Origin: Benzoatithermus flavus
GTDB lineage: Bacteria > Pseudomonadota > Alphaproteobacteria > Geminicoccales > Geminicoccaceae
NCBI RefSeq assembly: GCF_037908215.1
Contig: NZ_JBBLZC010000015.1
Location: forward strand, 1-64,000
Reading direction: 5' to 3'
DNA length: 64,000 bases
Part shown: piece by piece, positions 52,457-61,272 of the stretch
How the letters are laid out: every line of letters begins with the position of its first letter
Position numbering within the stretch: position 1 is the first letter of the stretch
Notes under the pieces: generated by a model
Database searches by the model: none
Told to the model about the DNA's origin: nothing
Seen by the model: only the letters and a program-made list of their open reading frames with translations
Translations under genes and position numbers: made by a program

Positions 52457-53269
52457 ATGCGGCGCATGATGGAAGTGCTGGCGCTCTTGGTCGCGATCGC
52501 GCCCCTGGCCGTGGCGGAGGAGGCCGACCCTCTGGCCTCGGGCCTGTGGGATCGGGCGCGCGCCGAGCTGTTCGGGAACGCCCCCGTCGTCTTCGACGAG
52601 CGGGTGGTGCTGCTGGCGCCGGCCGTGGCCGAGGACAACCTGAACGTGCCCGTGGTGGCGGACGCTCGGGCGCTCGGCGAGGTCGAGGTGATGGTCCTCT
52701 TCGCCGACGCCAATCCGATCCTGCGCATCGCCACGCTCGAGCTTTCGCGCGCCGAGCCCTTCATCGGCTTGTCGCTCAAGATGGAGCAGGGCGGGCCGGT
52801 GCGGGCGGCGGCGCGCACCCCGGACGGCGTCTGGCACGTGGGCGGCGTCAATGTCGCCGCTGCGGGCGGCGGCTGCACGGCACCCGCCAGCGTCCATGCC
52901 GCCGCCGACTGGGCACAGCATCTGGGCGAGCTCTGGGGCCGCGCCTGGCTGGAGCCCGACGGGGCCCAGCGCGTGCGGCTGCGCGCCTATCACCCGATGG
53001 ACACAGGGCTCGCCTTCGGCCACCCGGCCTTCTTCATCGACCAACTCGACGTCACGGATGACGCGGGCGCCCTTCTCGCACGGCTCCGGCCCGGCGAACC
53101 GGTGAGCCAGCATCCGGTGATAACCCTGCGCTTACGGCCCGAGGCGGGAACGCGCTCGGTCCGGGTCCGGGGCCGCGACAGCGACAGCAACCTGCTCGAA
53201 GGCTCGCTGCCGCTCGCCTGGCGGACCGGCGCGCCGGACGGCGACCGAAGGACGGGTTCCAAGGAATGA
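52457..53269 (+). CDS. Quinoprotein-dehydrogenase-associated SoxYZ-like carrier
   Basis: 270-residue exported protein fusing SoxY-like and SoxZ-like halves (TIGR04557-like). The signal peptide (1-20) is followed by DPLASGLWDRARAELFG and EDNLNVPVVADARALGEVEVMVLFADANP. The carrier motif ends GGGCTAP with Cys140, comparable to the SoxY swinging arm but internal. The SoxZ-like half follows: HPMDTGLAFGHPAFFIDQLDVTD and SQHPVITLRLRPEAGTRSVRVRGRDSDSN. It probably carries a covalent intermediate during alcohol oxidation. Its stop overlaps the metallohydrolase start. Confidence 0.83.
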   Translation: MRRMMEVLALLVAIAPLAVAEEADPLASGLWDRARAELFGNAPVVFDERVVLLAPAVAEDNLNVPVVADARALGEVEVMVLFADANPILRIATLELSRAEPFIGLSLKMEQGGPVRAAARTPDGVWHVGGVNVAAAGGGCTAPASVHAAADWAQHLGELWGRAWLEPDGAQRVRLRAYHPMDTGLAFGHPAFFIDQLDVTDDAGALLARLRPGEPVSQHPVITLRLRPEAGTRSVRVRGRDSDSNLLEGSLPLAWRTGAPDGDRRTGSKE

Positions 53270-54234
53270 TTCTCGACCGCCGCTCGCTCGTGCGCGGGCT
53301 CATGGGCTCGACCGCGGCCGCCGCCACCCTGCCTCTGGCGAGACGCTCGGCGCTCGCCGCGATCGAGCTCCGCTACGGGCTCGAGCCGCGGCAGGCAGCG
53401 CCCGGCATCTGGCTGTTCGAGGGCCGGACCGAATATTTCTCGGTCAGGAACGGCGGCAACATCGTCAACACCTGTTTCGTCGACACGGGCGAGGGGCTCG
53501 TCGTGTTCGACACCGGCCCCTGCCGGATCTACGGCGAGGAGATGCGCGCCGCGATCCGGCGTGCGAGTCCGATGCCGGTGCGGCAGGTCGTCCTCAGCCA
53601 TGCCCATCCCGACCACTATCTCGGCAACCAGGCCTTCACGGACGTGCCCATCATGGCCGGTCCGGCGACGCGCGCCATGCTCCAGGAGTTGGCCGGCCCC
53701 TTCGCCGACAACATGTACCGGCTGATCGACGTCTGGATGCGTGGCACCGAGACCGTGCCGCCCACCGAGGATCTCGCCGCCGGGCTTCTGCCCTTCGGCA
53801 GACGGCGGCTCGAGGTTCTGCTGCTCGCCGGCCACACCCGGCAGGATGCCGCCCTCTTCGACCACGACACCGGCACGCTGATCGCGGGCGATCTCGTGTT
53901 CTGGAACCGGGCACCCACCACGCCCAGCGCCGACATTCCGAGCTGGCTGCGCTCGCTCGACCGGCTCGAGGCCATGGCGCCGAAGCGGGTGGTGCCGGGC
54001 CACGGCGGCGTCAGCGAGGGCGTGGTGGCGATCCGGCAGACCCGCCGTTACCTCGAATGGCTGGCAGCCACCCTCGGCGAGGCGGCCGAGAAGGGCCTCG
54101 CCATGGCCGAGGCCATGCGTCTGCCGATCCCGGCCGAGTTCCAGGACATCGCCGTGCTGCCCGGCGAGTATGTCCGCTCGGTGAGCCATCTCTACCCCGC
54201 GATCGAGCAGGCCACCCTGCCGCGGATCAACTGA
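53266..54234 (+). CDS. Quinoprotein relay system zinc metallohydrolase
   Basis: 322-residue metallo-beta-lactamase-fold protein (TIGR04559-like). A twin-arginine-like start (DRRSLVRGLMG) and signal region precede HAHPDHYLGN (His112, His114, Asp116, His117), LLLAGHTRQDAALFDHDTGTLIAGD and VVPGHGG. With the SoxYZ-like carrier it is thought to form a relay acting on the quinoprotein product or cofactor. Last gene of the plus-strand arm; it overlaps the carrier gene by 4 bases (ATGA). Confidence 0.85.
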   Translation: MILDRRSLVRGLMGSTAAAATLPLARRSALAAIELRYGLEPRQAAPGIWLFEGRTEYFSVRNGGNIVNTCFVDTGEGLVVFDTGPCRIYGEEMRAAIRRASPMPVRQVVLSHAHPDHYLGNQAFTDVPIMAGPATRAMLQELAGPFADNMYRLIDVWMRGTETVPPTEDLAAGLLPFGRRRLEVLLLAGHTRQDAALFDHDTGTLIAGDLVFWNRAPTTPSADIPSWLRSLDRLEAMAPKRVVPGHGGVSEGVVAIRQTRRYLEWLAATLGEAAEKGLAMAEAMRLPIPAEFQDIAVLPGEYVRSVSHLYPAIEQATLPRIN

Positions 54235-54429
54235 CACGGCGAGGCGGCGGGCGGCTGCGGGCCGGCCGAGCACCCGAGTCAACACTTTCGGGCTCAAACT
54301 TTGAATTTGCCCATCTTTTGGAATTCGTTCGCGCAATCTCGCTTGGCGAGGCCACAAGATTCCCGCGACGCGGCACACCAGGATTTATCAGGAATATTAT
54401 CCCAGAAACTGTCCGGGCACAAGACATGC
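54235..54429. other. AT-richer convergent spacer without a gene
   Basis: Between the metallohydrolase and smr stops lies a 195-base stretch with a clear dip in GC (for example TTTGAATTTGCCCATCTTTTGG and GAATATTATCC), unlike the flanking 70 percent GC. I see no CDS, tRNA or strong terminator. It could be a relic or a terminator/attenuator region. Confidence 0.4.
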
Positions 54430-54987
54430 TCACCCCCGCCGCCGCAGCAGCACGTAGAGGGCGCCCTCGCCGCCGTGATGGAGCTGGGCCTGGGCAAAGG
54501 CGAGGACGCGGGGGCGGTTGGGGGGCTCGTCGAGCCAGCGCGGCGTCATCGAGCGGAGCGTACCGCCGTGGCGCACGCCGCGGCCAGTGATCACGAGCAC
54601 GCAGCGGTTGCCGCGGGCCTGGCAGGCGGCGAGGAAGGCCACGAGCCGCTCGTAGGCCTCGGCCTGGGTGAGACCGTGCAGGTCGATGCGGGCGTCGATC
54701 GGGTAAAGGCCGCGCCGGAGCTTCATCCAGCTGCGCCGGTCGAGGTCGACCGGGCCGGCCGGATCGAGGCGGCGGGAATAGAACCGTGGCCGGGGCGGGC
54801 TCGGCGGTGGTGCCGGCGGTGTCGGCTTCGGCGGAGCGGCGGTCGCGGGCGGTGGCGTCGGCTCGGCCGGAGCCGGTGGCGGGGCGACAGCCGTGGCAGC
54901 ATCCGCCCGCAGCGGCGTCGCGTCCCGCACGACGTGATGCCACAAGGCCAGCTCCTCGGGCGTGATCTGCCGTGCTCTTCTGTTCAC
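54430..54987 (-). CDS. Smr (MutS2 C-terminal) domain protein
   Basis: 185-residue protein. The N-terminal half holds a Pro/Ala-rich linker (residues 35-70) and ends RRSWMKLRRGLYPID. The Smr domain (about 95-185) has RIDLHGLTQAEAYERLVAFLAACQARG (DLHG motif) and VLVITGRGVRHGGTLRSMTPRWL, ending QAQLHHGGEGALYVLLRR. Smr domains bind or cleave nucleic acids. GTG start at 54987. It lies 15 bases after lutC, possibly in the same transcript. Confidence 0.88.
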   Translation of the reverse strand: MNRRARQITPEELALWHHVVRDATPLRADAATAVAPPPAPAEPTPPPATAAPPKPTPPAPPPSPPRPRFYSRRLDPAGPVDLDRRSWMKLRRGLYPIDARIDLHGLTQAEAYERLVAFLAACQARGNRCVLVITGRGVRHGGTLRSMTPRWLDEPPNRPRVLAFAQAQLHHGGEGALYVLLRRRG

Positions 54988-55002
54988 GCCGGCATTCCTG
55001 TC

Positions 55003-55683
55003 TCAGCCCGGCAGCTGCTCGACGATCAGCACGAGGAGCCGTTTCGGCCCGTGGGCACCGAGCTCGAGCTTCTGGGCGATGTCGGCCGTGCGCGAGGGGC
55101 CGGTGACGAGGTTGACCGAGCGCGGCACGCCCCCGGGCAGCGCTCGCACCCGCATCCAGGCCTGCTCGTAAGAGCCCTCGATCCAGTCCGCCGGCAGGAC
55201 GACGATGCTGGTCTCGGGCAGGAAAGCCAAGAGCGTCGGCCGGTCCGCGGCCGAGGCGAGGACGAGGGTTCCGGTCTCGGCGACACCGGCCACCGCGAGC
55301 GTGACGCCGACGGCATCGTCAGGCTCCGCCCCGCCGCGGCGGACGCGCAGAAGGGGCTGGCTTTCCCAGCGGGCCTGCCCCAGGAGCGGCTCCGGTGCCA
55401 GGGCAATCTTCTGCGGCAGGTCGTGCCGGCGCAGACAGGCGCTCACCGCGGCCGGCACGTCCTCGAGCCGGTCCAGCCGCTCGACCTCGGCCATGACGGC
55501 GGCGGCGAGCTCGGCGAAGAGCCGGATGCGCCCCTCGCGGTCCAACTGGCCGCGGGCGGGAATCAGGTTGGGTGCTGCCGCCGCGAGCCTGGCCGCGACC
55601 GCGGCGCGCGCGGCGGCTTCGGCCTCGGCCGGGCGGCGCAGGCCGTGGCGGACGCGGGCGAGGATGGCATCGCGCGCGCTCAT
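55003..55683 (-). CDS. lutC: LutC/YkgG lactate utilisation protein
   Basis: 226-residue LUD-domain protein, third component of the L-lactate dehydrogenase complex LutABC. Core: VGVTLAVAGVAETGTLVLASAADRPTLLAFLPETSIVVLPADWI and RSVNLVTGPSRTADIAQKLELGAHGPKRLLVLIV, where GPSRTADI is the family signature. The ATG overlaps the lutB stop (ATGA). Confidence 0.92.
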   Translation of the reverse strand: MSARDAILARVRHGLRRPAEAEAAARAAVAARLAAAAPNLIPARGQLDREGRIRLFAELAAAVMAEVERLDRLEDVPAAVSACLRRHDLPQKIALAPEPLLGQARWESQPLLRVRRGGAEPDDAVGVTLAVAGVAETGTLVLASAADRPTLLAFLPETSIVVLPADWIEGSYEQAWMRVRALPGGVPRSVNLVTGPSRTADIAQKLELGAHGPKRLLVLIVEQLPG

Positions 55684-57086
55684 CGATGGCCACCTCGGGC
55701 ACGCCACTGGCTCATGAAGGTGCGGCCCTGTGGCGCCGGGAGGTCGCGGGTCGCGGTCCAGCCCTCGGCGAGCGGCAGCTTCGCGAGCCGGCCTCCCCGC
55801 GCCAACTTCGCGAGGAGCCGCGCCGCGATGCCGGTGACGAGGCGGTAGAGCACCGGACGCCGGGCGAGGAAGCCCCAGAGCTTCAGCCCGTGCCGGGCCG
55901 TGGGCGGAACGAGCCTGCGCCGGAACTGCTCCTCGCGCCAGAAGCGCATCAGCCCCGGCAAGGGGATCCGTACGGGGCAGACCTCCTCGCAGCGGCCGCA
56001 GAAGGTGGAGGCGTTGGGAAGCGGCCAGGCCCGCTCGATGCCGACGAGCTGCGGTGTCAGCACCGAGCCCATCGGCCCCGGATAGACCCAGCCGTAAGCA
56101 TGGCCGCCGGCGGCGAGATAGACCGGGCAGTGGTTCATGCAGGCACCGCAGCGGATGCAGCGCAGCATCGCGCGCAGCTCGCTGCCCAGCATCTGTGTGC
56201 GGCCGTTGTCGAGCAGGACGACGTGGAACGCTTCCGGCCCGTCGCGATCGCCCGGACGCTTGGGGCCGGTGAGCACGGTGGTGTAGGCCGAGAACTCCTG
56301 GCCGGTGGCGGAGCGGGCGAGGAGTCGGAGCAGGGTGAAGGCGTCGGCCATGGTCGGCACGAGCTTCTCGAGGCTCGCGATGACGATGTGCGTGCGCGGC
56401 AGCCCCTGGGTGAGCTCGGCATTGCCTTCGTTGGTCACGGTGACGACGGAGCCGGTCTCGGCGACGAGGAAGTTGGCGCCGGTGATGCCGACATCGGCCG
56501 CGAGATAGCGCTCGCGCAGGATCCGCCGCGCCTCGGCGACGAGATCGGCCGCCGTCTCGCGCCGCTCGCCGCCGTGATGGCGGGCGAACAGGTCGGCGAC
56601 CGCATCCTTGGTCATGTGGATGGCAGGCCCGACGATATGGCTCGGCGGCTGGCCCGCGATCTGGAGAATATATTCGCCGAGATCGGTCTCGACCGGGACG
56701 ATCCCGTGCGCCTCGAGGAAGGGGTTGAGGCCGATCTCCTCGCTGATCATGCTCTTGCTCTTCGTGACCGTGCGGGCACCCGCCGCACGGCACAACTCAA
56801 GCACGAGGACCCTTGCCTCGGCGGCGTCGCGGGCCCAGTGGACGGTCCCGCCGCATGCCGTCACGTTGGCCTCGAACGCTTCGAGATAGAGGTCGAGACA
56901 GGCCAGCGTGTGGTCCTTGATGTCCCGGCCGAGGTCGCGCAGAGCCTCGAACTCGGGCAGGCGCTCGGCCGCGCGCTGCCGCCCCGCCACCCAGCCGGTC
57001 CTGATACCGGCGAGTGCCGTCTGCAATACCGGATCGTCGAGGGCGGCGCTGGCCCGGTCGGCGAAAGCGAGCGGTGTCGCTTCCAT
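55680..57086 (-). CDS. lutB: LutB iron-sulfur lactate oxidation protein
   Basis: 468-residue Fe-S protein of L-lactate oxidation to pyruvate. The N-terminal LUD-like domain (about 60-300) includes TKSKSMISEEIGLNPFLEAHGI, SHIVGPAIHMTKDAVADLF and VAETGSVVTVTNEGNAEL. Two 4Fe-4S clusters follow: CIRCGACMNHCPVYLAAGGHAYGWVYPGPMG and CGRCEEVCPVRIPLP. The order lutA-lutB-lutC on one strand is typical; only 3 bases separate it from lutA. Confidence 0.94.
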   Translation of the reverse strand: MEATPLAFADRASAALDDPVLQTALAGIRTGWVAGRQRAAERLPEFEALRDLGRDIKDHTLACLDLYLEAFEANVTACGGTVHWARDAAEARVLVLELCRAAGARTVTKSKSMISEEIGLNPFLEAHGIVPVETDLGEYILQIAGQPPSHIVGPAIHMTKDAVADLFARHHGGERRETAADLVAEARRILRERYLAADVGITGANFLVAETGSVVTVTNEGNAELTQGLPRTHIVIASLEKLVPTMADAFTLLRLLARSATGQEFSAYTTVLTGPKRPGDRDGPEAFHVVLLDNGRTQMLGSELRAMLRCIRCGACMNHCPVYLAAGGHAYGWVYPGPMGSVLTPQLVGIERAWPLPNASTFCGRCEEVCPVRIPLPGLMRFWREEQFRRRLVPPTARHGLKLWGFLARRPVLYRLVTGIAARLLAKLARGGRLAKLPLAEGWTATRDLPAPQGRTFMSQWRARGGHR

Positions 57087-57089
57087 GGC

Positions 57090-57848
57090 TCAGGCCTCGC
57101 CGATGGCGGGCGTGGTCACGGCACCCGCCAGCACCTCGGCGACGTGGCGTGCCTTCACGCTCGAGCCCGTGCGCTTGAGCCGGCCGGCGATGTTGAGGAG
57201 GCAGCCCATGTCGCCCGCGAGCACGAGTTCCGCACCCGTGGCGGCGATGGCGGCGGCCTTGTCGGACACCATCCGGGTCGAGATCGCGGGGTACTTGACG
57301 CAGAACGTGCCGCCGAAGCCGCAGCAGACCTCACCATCCGCCATCTCGACGAGCTTCAGGCCCTCGACGGTCGCGAGCAGCCGGCGCGGCTCGCGCTTGA
57401 TCCCGAGCTCGCGCAGGCCCGAGCAGCCGTCGTGATAGGTCGCGACCGCATCGAGCCGGACGGCGACGCGCTCCATCCCCATGACGTTCACGAGGAAGCT
57501 CACGAGCTCGTAGGAGCGCGACGCCAGATCTTCCGCCCGGCGCCTCAGCTCGGGCTCGCCGTCGAACAGCTCCGGCAGGTGCCGGCGCAGCATGCCCGCG
57601 CACGAGCCGGAAGGGGCGACGACATAATCGTAGCCCGCGAAGGCCTCGATCAGACGGCGCGCGAGAGCCTCGCTCGTCGCCCGATCGCCCGAGTTGAACG
57701 CGGGCTGACCGCAGCAGGTCTGCGCCGCCGGCACCTCGACCGTGCAGCCCGCGGCCTCGAGGAGATCCACCGCCGCGAAGCCCACGGCGGGCCGGAACAG
57801 GTCGACGAGGCAGGTGACGAAGAGGGCGACGCGCGGATGGTCGGGCAT
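57090..57848 (-). CDS. lutA: LutA (Fe-S)-binding lactate oxidation protein
   Basis: 252-residue protein with two CCG domains: VEVPAAQTCCGQPAFNSGD and VEMADGEVCCGFGGTFCVK, plus ATYHDGCSGLRELGIKREPRRLL. These Cys motifs bind Fe-S in the heterodisulfide-reductase-like family. First gene of lutABC. The 174 bases upstream, shared with the divergent cupin gene, hold the promoter; no regulator (LldR/LutR) is adjacent. Confidence 0.94.
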   Translation of the reverse strand: MPDHPRVALFVTCLVDLFRPAVGFAAVDLLEAAGCTVEVPAAQTCCGQPAFNSGDRATSEALARRLIEAFAGYDYVVAPSGSCAGMLRRHLPELFDGEPELRRRAEDLASRSYELVSFLVNVMGMERVAVRLDAVATYHDGCSGLRELGIKREPRRLLATVEGLKLVEMADGEVCCGFGGTFCVKYPAISTRMVSDKAAAIAATGAELVLAGDMGCLLNIAGRLKRTGSSVKARHVAEVLAGAVTTPAIGEA

Positions 57849-58022
57849 CGGCGGTTTCTGGTCCGCAGCAGAGGGCGTTCCCGCACTGTTAGCCGACCGC
57901 GGCGGGAACCGGCAACCGTCGGGCGAGCCTCGGCGGCGCCGCTTGGGCCGCTTCCGCCATGGGATCCGTGGCGGCCCGCCGCCGGTTATCCGATCCCGTC
58001 GAGAGTCCGAGGAGATGCCGAG

Positions 58023-58568
58023 ATGAGCTCAGCCTCTGCCCGCCCGGCCGAGCCGGAGACCCACCGCTTCGCGGACGACGGCCGGATTCCGAACAGCCGC
58101 CTCCCGGTCCTCGTCTACCGCCGGGCGCTGGAGCCGCGGCAGCGCGATCTCGCGGGCGCGTTCGAGCGCCTGTTCGACGGCCACGGCTGGCGCGGCGCCT
58201 GGCGCAACGGGATCTATCCGTTCCACCATTTCCACAGCACGACGCACGAGGTGCTGGGCTGCTCGCGCGGCCGCGCCCGGGTGCGGCTCGGCGGCGAGGG
58301 CGGGGCGACGGTCACGATCGAGGCCGGCGACGTCGTGGTCATTCCGGCCGGCGTCGGGCACAAGCACGAGGCGTCCACGCCCGACTTCCAGGTGGTCGGC
58401 GCCTACCCGGACGGGCGCGACTGGGACATCTGCCGCGGCGAGCCGGGCGAGCGGGAAAAGGCGCTCGCCAATCTCGCCTGCGTACCGCTGCCGACGGCCG
58501 ACCCGGTCCACGGACCCGACGGGCCGCTGCTGGCCCATTGGGGCGGGTTGGAGCCGAAGCGGCGCTGA
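58023..58568 (+). CDS. Cupin domain protein
   Basis: 181-residue protein with a single cupin beta-barrel. Core: YPFHHFHSTTHEVLGCSRGRARVRLG (metal ligands His-x-His and Glu), then GDVVVIPAGVGHKHEA (second His motif). The C-terminal region reads YPDGRDWDICRGEPGEREKALANLACVPLPTADPVHGPDGPL. Cytosolic; substrate not known. It starts 174 bases from lutA and is convergent with the epimerase gene. The similar 'uncharacterised YjlB-like' cupins have no defined reaction. Confidence 0.8.
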   Translation: MSSASARPAEPETHRFADDGRIPNSRLPVLVYRRALEPRQRDLAGAFERLFDGHGWRGAWRNGIYPFHHFHSTTHEVLGCSRGRARVRLGGEGGATVTIEAGDVVVIPAGVGHKHEASTPDFQVVGAYPDGRDWDICRGEPGEREKALANLACVPLPTADPVHGPDGPLLAHWGGLEPKRR

Positions 58569-58665
58569 CCGGAGCACGGGGTCGCTCGCGCGAGACGGCA
58601 GGGCTCCGCGCGCGAGGCGACGGCCCCGAAGCGGCGTTTCGTCGGATCGGGGGCGAGGGCCGCCC

Positions 58666-59688
58666 TCACGCGGCCGGGCGCAGGTCTTCCTTCAGGCTGC
58701 CGGCGGCGAGCCGCGCACGGATGCGCTTGATCCGCATGAAGCGCGGGCCCTCGAACGGATCCGTGCCGTAATAGCCGGAACGGAACGCCTCGTAGTGCTC
58801 CCTGGCACCCAGCCGTGTCGTCCAGGCCGGCCTGAAATCGGGCAGTGCGCGCGCGAGCTTGTCGCAGCTCACGCGGTACGAGCGCCTGTCGGGCGAGGCG
58901 CCCTCGGCGAACACCACCTCGGAGCCCGGCACCGCCTCGGCGACGTGCTCGGCGAGGTCGCGGATGCGCAGGTTCTCGGCCGTGCTGCCGACGTTGAAGG
59001 CCTGATCTTGGATCAGGGACGCCGGGGCCTGCAGCATCAGGAGGTAGGCCAGGGTGATGTCGCGGATGTGGACCTGCGGCCGCCAGGCCGTGCCGTCGCT
59101 CTTCAGGACCACCTTACCCGTCGTCACCGCGTGGCCGACGAGGTTCGGCACCACCACGTCGAAGCGCTGCATCGGCGAGACACCGTAGGCCGTGGCGCAG
59201 CGCAGATATGCCGGGCAGAAATTCCTGTCGGCCAGGCGCTTCAGGTCGCGCTCGACCATCACCTTGCTCTCGGCGTAAGGGGTGAGCGGCGAGAGCGGGC
59301 TCTCCTCGTCGGCCATGGCGTTGCCCTCGACCCCGTAGACGCTGCAGCTCGACGCGAACAGGAAGCGCCGCACGCCCGCCGCCTTCGCGGCTTCCGCGAG
59401 CCGGACCGAGGCCTCGTGGTTGATGGCGTAGGTCAGGCGCGGATCGAGGTCGCCCAAGGGATCGTTCGAAAGCGCGGCGAGATGGATGACGGCGTCGATG
59501 CCGGCAAGATCCTTCGCCTCGACGTCGCGCAGATCCTTTTCGATCTCCGGCACCACGGCCAGCGGCCGCAGCTCGGTCCCGGCGTAAAGGCCGCTGTCGA
59601 GCCCGACCACCTCGTGCCCGGCCTCCTGCACGAGCGGCACCAGCACCGCTCCGATATAACCTTTATGGCCCGTCACCAGCACCCGCAT
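58666..59688 (-). CDS. NAD-dependent sugar-nucleotide epimerase/dehydratase
   Basis: 340-residue short-chain dehydrogenase of the extended type. NAD motif GHKGYIG (residues 7-13), then HLAALSNDPLG, FASSCSVYGV and the catalytic Tyr138-x-x-x-Lys142 in TPYAESK, then RCATAYGVSPMQRFDVVVPN. The specific reaction is not readable; GDP- or CDP-sugar epimerase or synthetase is possible. It is divergent from the methyltransferase gene and starts the glycan region. Confidence 0.85.
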   Translation of the reverse strand: MRVLVTGHKGYIGAVLVPLVQEAGHEVVGLDSGLYAGTELRPLAVVPEIEKDLRDVEAKDLAGIDAVIHLAALSNDPLGDLDPRLTYAINHEASVRLAEAAKAAGVRRFLFASSCSVYGVEGNAMADEESPLSPLTPYAESKVMVERDLKRLADRNFCPAYLRCATAYGVSPMQRFDVVVPNLVGHAVTTGKVVLKSDGTAWRPQVHIRDITLAYLLMLQAPASLIQDQAFNVGSTAENLRIRDLAEHVAEAVPGSEVVFAEGASPDRRSYRVSCDKLARALPDFRPAWTTRLGAREHYEAFRSGYYGTDPFEGPRFMRIKRIRARLAAGSLKEDLRPAA

Positions 59689-60009
59689 GCCATCGCTCCT
59701 CGCAGCATCACGCCCGCTGCGGCGAGCCGTAGCGGGCGTGGCCTCAGCTACACCATCCGTGGCGTCGCAGGCCAGTGTCGCAGGAGCCGGCGCACGCGAG
59801 GATCGCACACCGCGCGGAAAAGCCGCCTTCGCGACGCTTCGGCGCTTGCCGGAAGCCGGCCGGTCGGGCTAGCGGCACGGATCATCGATGGCCGTTCGGA
59901 TACCTCCTCGCGGCGGCAGCGCTGCCACGAGACGAATGTTCTGGCGCGATTTGACGACAACTGCCGCGGCGGCTAACGTCCCGTCCGGCCTGCCTGTGGG
60001 GACTCCTTG
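59689..60009. promoter_or_regulatory. 321-base divergent intergenic region
   Basis: This separates the epimerase (minus) from the methyltransferase (plus) and must hold both promoters. Short frames inside are antisense shadows. A GGGGA site lies just before the ATG at 60010. I see no tRNA, terminator or recognisable operator. Confidence 0.5.
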
Positions 60010-61272
60010 ATGGGCACGCATGCCCCGAATTGCCGTTTCTGCGGGACGAAGCTCGTTCACGAGGTGGTCGATCTCGGCATGTCGCCGCCTTGCGAGAGCT
60101 TCCTGCCCGCCGAGGCGCTCGACCAGGCCGAGGCTTTTCATCCCCTGCGCGTCCTCGTCTGTCACGAATGCTGGCTCGTCCAGCTTCGCGAGTACGTGAG
60201 CGCCGAGGAGATCTTCGGCCGCGAGTACGCCTACTTCTCCTCCTACTCGACGAGCTGGGTCGAGCACGCGCGCCGCTACTGCGTCGCCATGCAGGAGCGC
60301 CTGGGGCTCGGCGGGGACAGCCTCGTGGTCGAGCTCGCGAGCAACGACGGCTATCTTTTGCAGCATTTCCTGCCGATGGGGGTGCCGGTGCTCGGGATCG
60401 AGCCCGCCCCCAACGTCGCCGCGAAGGCGGTGGAGAAGGGCATTCCCACGCTGGTCGAGTTCTTCGGCCGCGAGCTCGCCGAGCGGCTCGTCGCCGAGGG
60501 GCGTGCGGCCGATCTCGTCGTCGGCAACAACGTCCTGGCCCAGGTGCCCGACGTCAACGACTTCGTGGCCGGCATCGCCCGGCTCCTGAAGCCGCAGGGT
60601 GTGGCCACGCTCGAGTTCCCGCACCTCGTGGCCACGCTCGAGGGGAACCAGTTCGACCAGTTCTACCACGAGCACTATTCCTACTTCTCGCTCATCAGCG
60701 TCGAGAAGATCGGAGCGGCCCACGGGCTCCTCCTGTTCGACGTCGAAGAGCTCGAGACCCACGGCGGCAGTTTACGCGTCTTCTTCCGCCGCGCCGATCA
60801 GGCCGGACCGGAGGTCAGCCCGCGCGTGCGGATGCTGCGCGCCCGCGAGCTCGAGGCGGGCTATGCCGACCTCGCCGTCTATCGTGCGTTCGGGGAGAAG
60901 GTGGCCCGGACCAAGCGCCGGCTCCTGAGCTTTCTCATCGACGCCAAGGAGGCGGGAAAGAAGATTGCGGGCTACGGCGCTCCCGGCAAAGGCAACACGC
61001 TTCTGAACTATTGCGGCATCCGTACCGATTTCCTCGACTTCCTCGTCGACCGCAACCCCTATAAGCACGGCCGCTTCACGCCCGGCACCCACATCCCGAT
61101 CTTCGGGATCGAGAAGATCGACGAGGCGAAGCCCGATTATCTCGTCATCATGCCCTGGAATCTCACCCGCGAGATCGTGCAGCAGATGCGGCACGTGAGC
61201 CGGTGGGGCTGCCGCTTCGTCGTGGCCATTCCCGAGGTCCGGGTGATCGAGCCCCTGGAGTTTCCGGCATGA
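60010..61272 (+). CDS. Sugar C-methyltransferase (NovU/TylCIII-type)
   Basis: 420-residue class I methyltransferase. N-terminal zinc domain with CRFCGTKL and CHEC (residues 8-57), central SAM domain with VVELASNDGYLLQHFLPMG and VVGNNVLAQVPDVNDFVAGIARLLKPQG, then FYHEHYSYFSLISVEKIGAAHG. C-terminal domain with IAGYGAPGKGNTLLNYCGI and FLVDRNPYKHGRFTPG. This three-domain layout is that of enzymes that methylate a sugar carbon on a nucleotide sugar. The next gene starts in an ATGA overlap. Confidence 0.88.
   Translation: MGTHAPNCRFCGTKLVHEVVDLGMSPPCESFLPAEALDQAEAFHPLRVLVCHECWLVQLREYVSAEEIFGREYAYFSSYSTSWVEHARRYCVAMQERLGLGGDSLVVELASNDGYLLQHFLPMGVPVLGIEPAPNVAAKAVEKGIPTLVEFFGRELAERLVAEGRAADLVVGNNVLAQVPDVNDFVAGIARLLKPQGVATLEFPHLVATLEGNQFDQFYHEHYSYFSLISVEKIGAAHGLLLFDVEELETHGGSLRVFFRRADQAGPEVSPRVRMLRARELEAGYADLAVYRAFGEKVARTKRRLLSFLIDAKEAGKKIAGYGAPGKGNTLLNYCGIRTDFLDFLVDRNPYKHGRFTPGTHIPIFGIEKIDEAKPDYLVIMPWNLTREIVQQMRHVSRWGCRFVVAIPEVRVIEPLEFPA

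Noticed and set aside
47995..54234. Calling this a functional alcohol dehydrogenase locus
   Set aside because: No quinoprotein catalytic subunit or PQQ biosynthesis gene is present. The accessory genes alone do not establish the activity.
55572..57950. Very long plus-strand frame antisense to lutC, lutB and lutA
   Set aside because: The in-frame cupin gene at 58023 is real, but the upstream part mirrors lutABC, whose Cys motifs and overlaps are clear. The extension has no motif.
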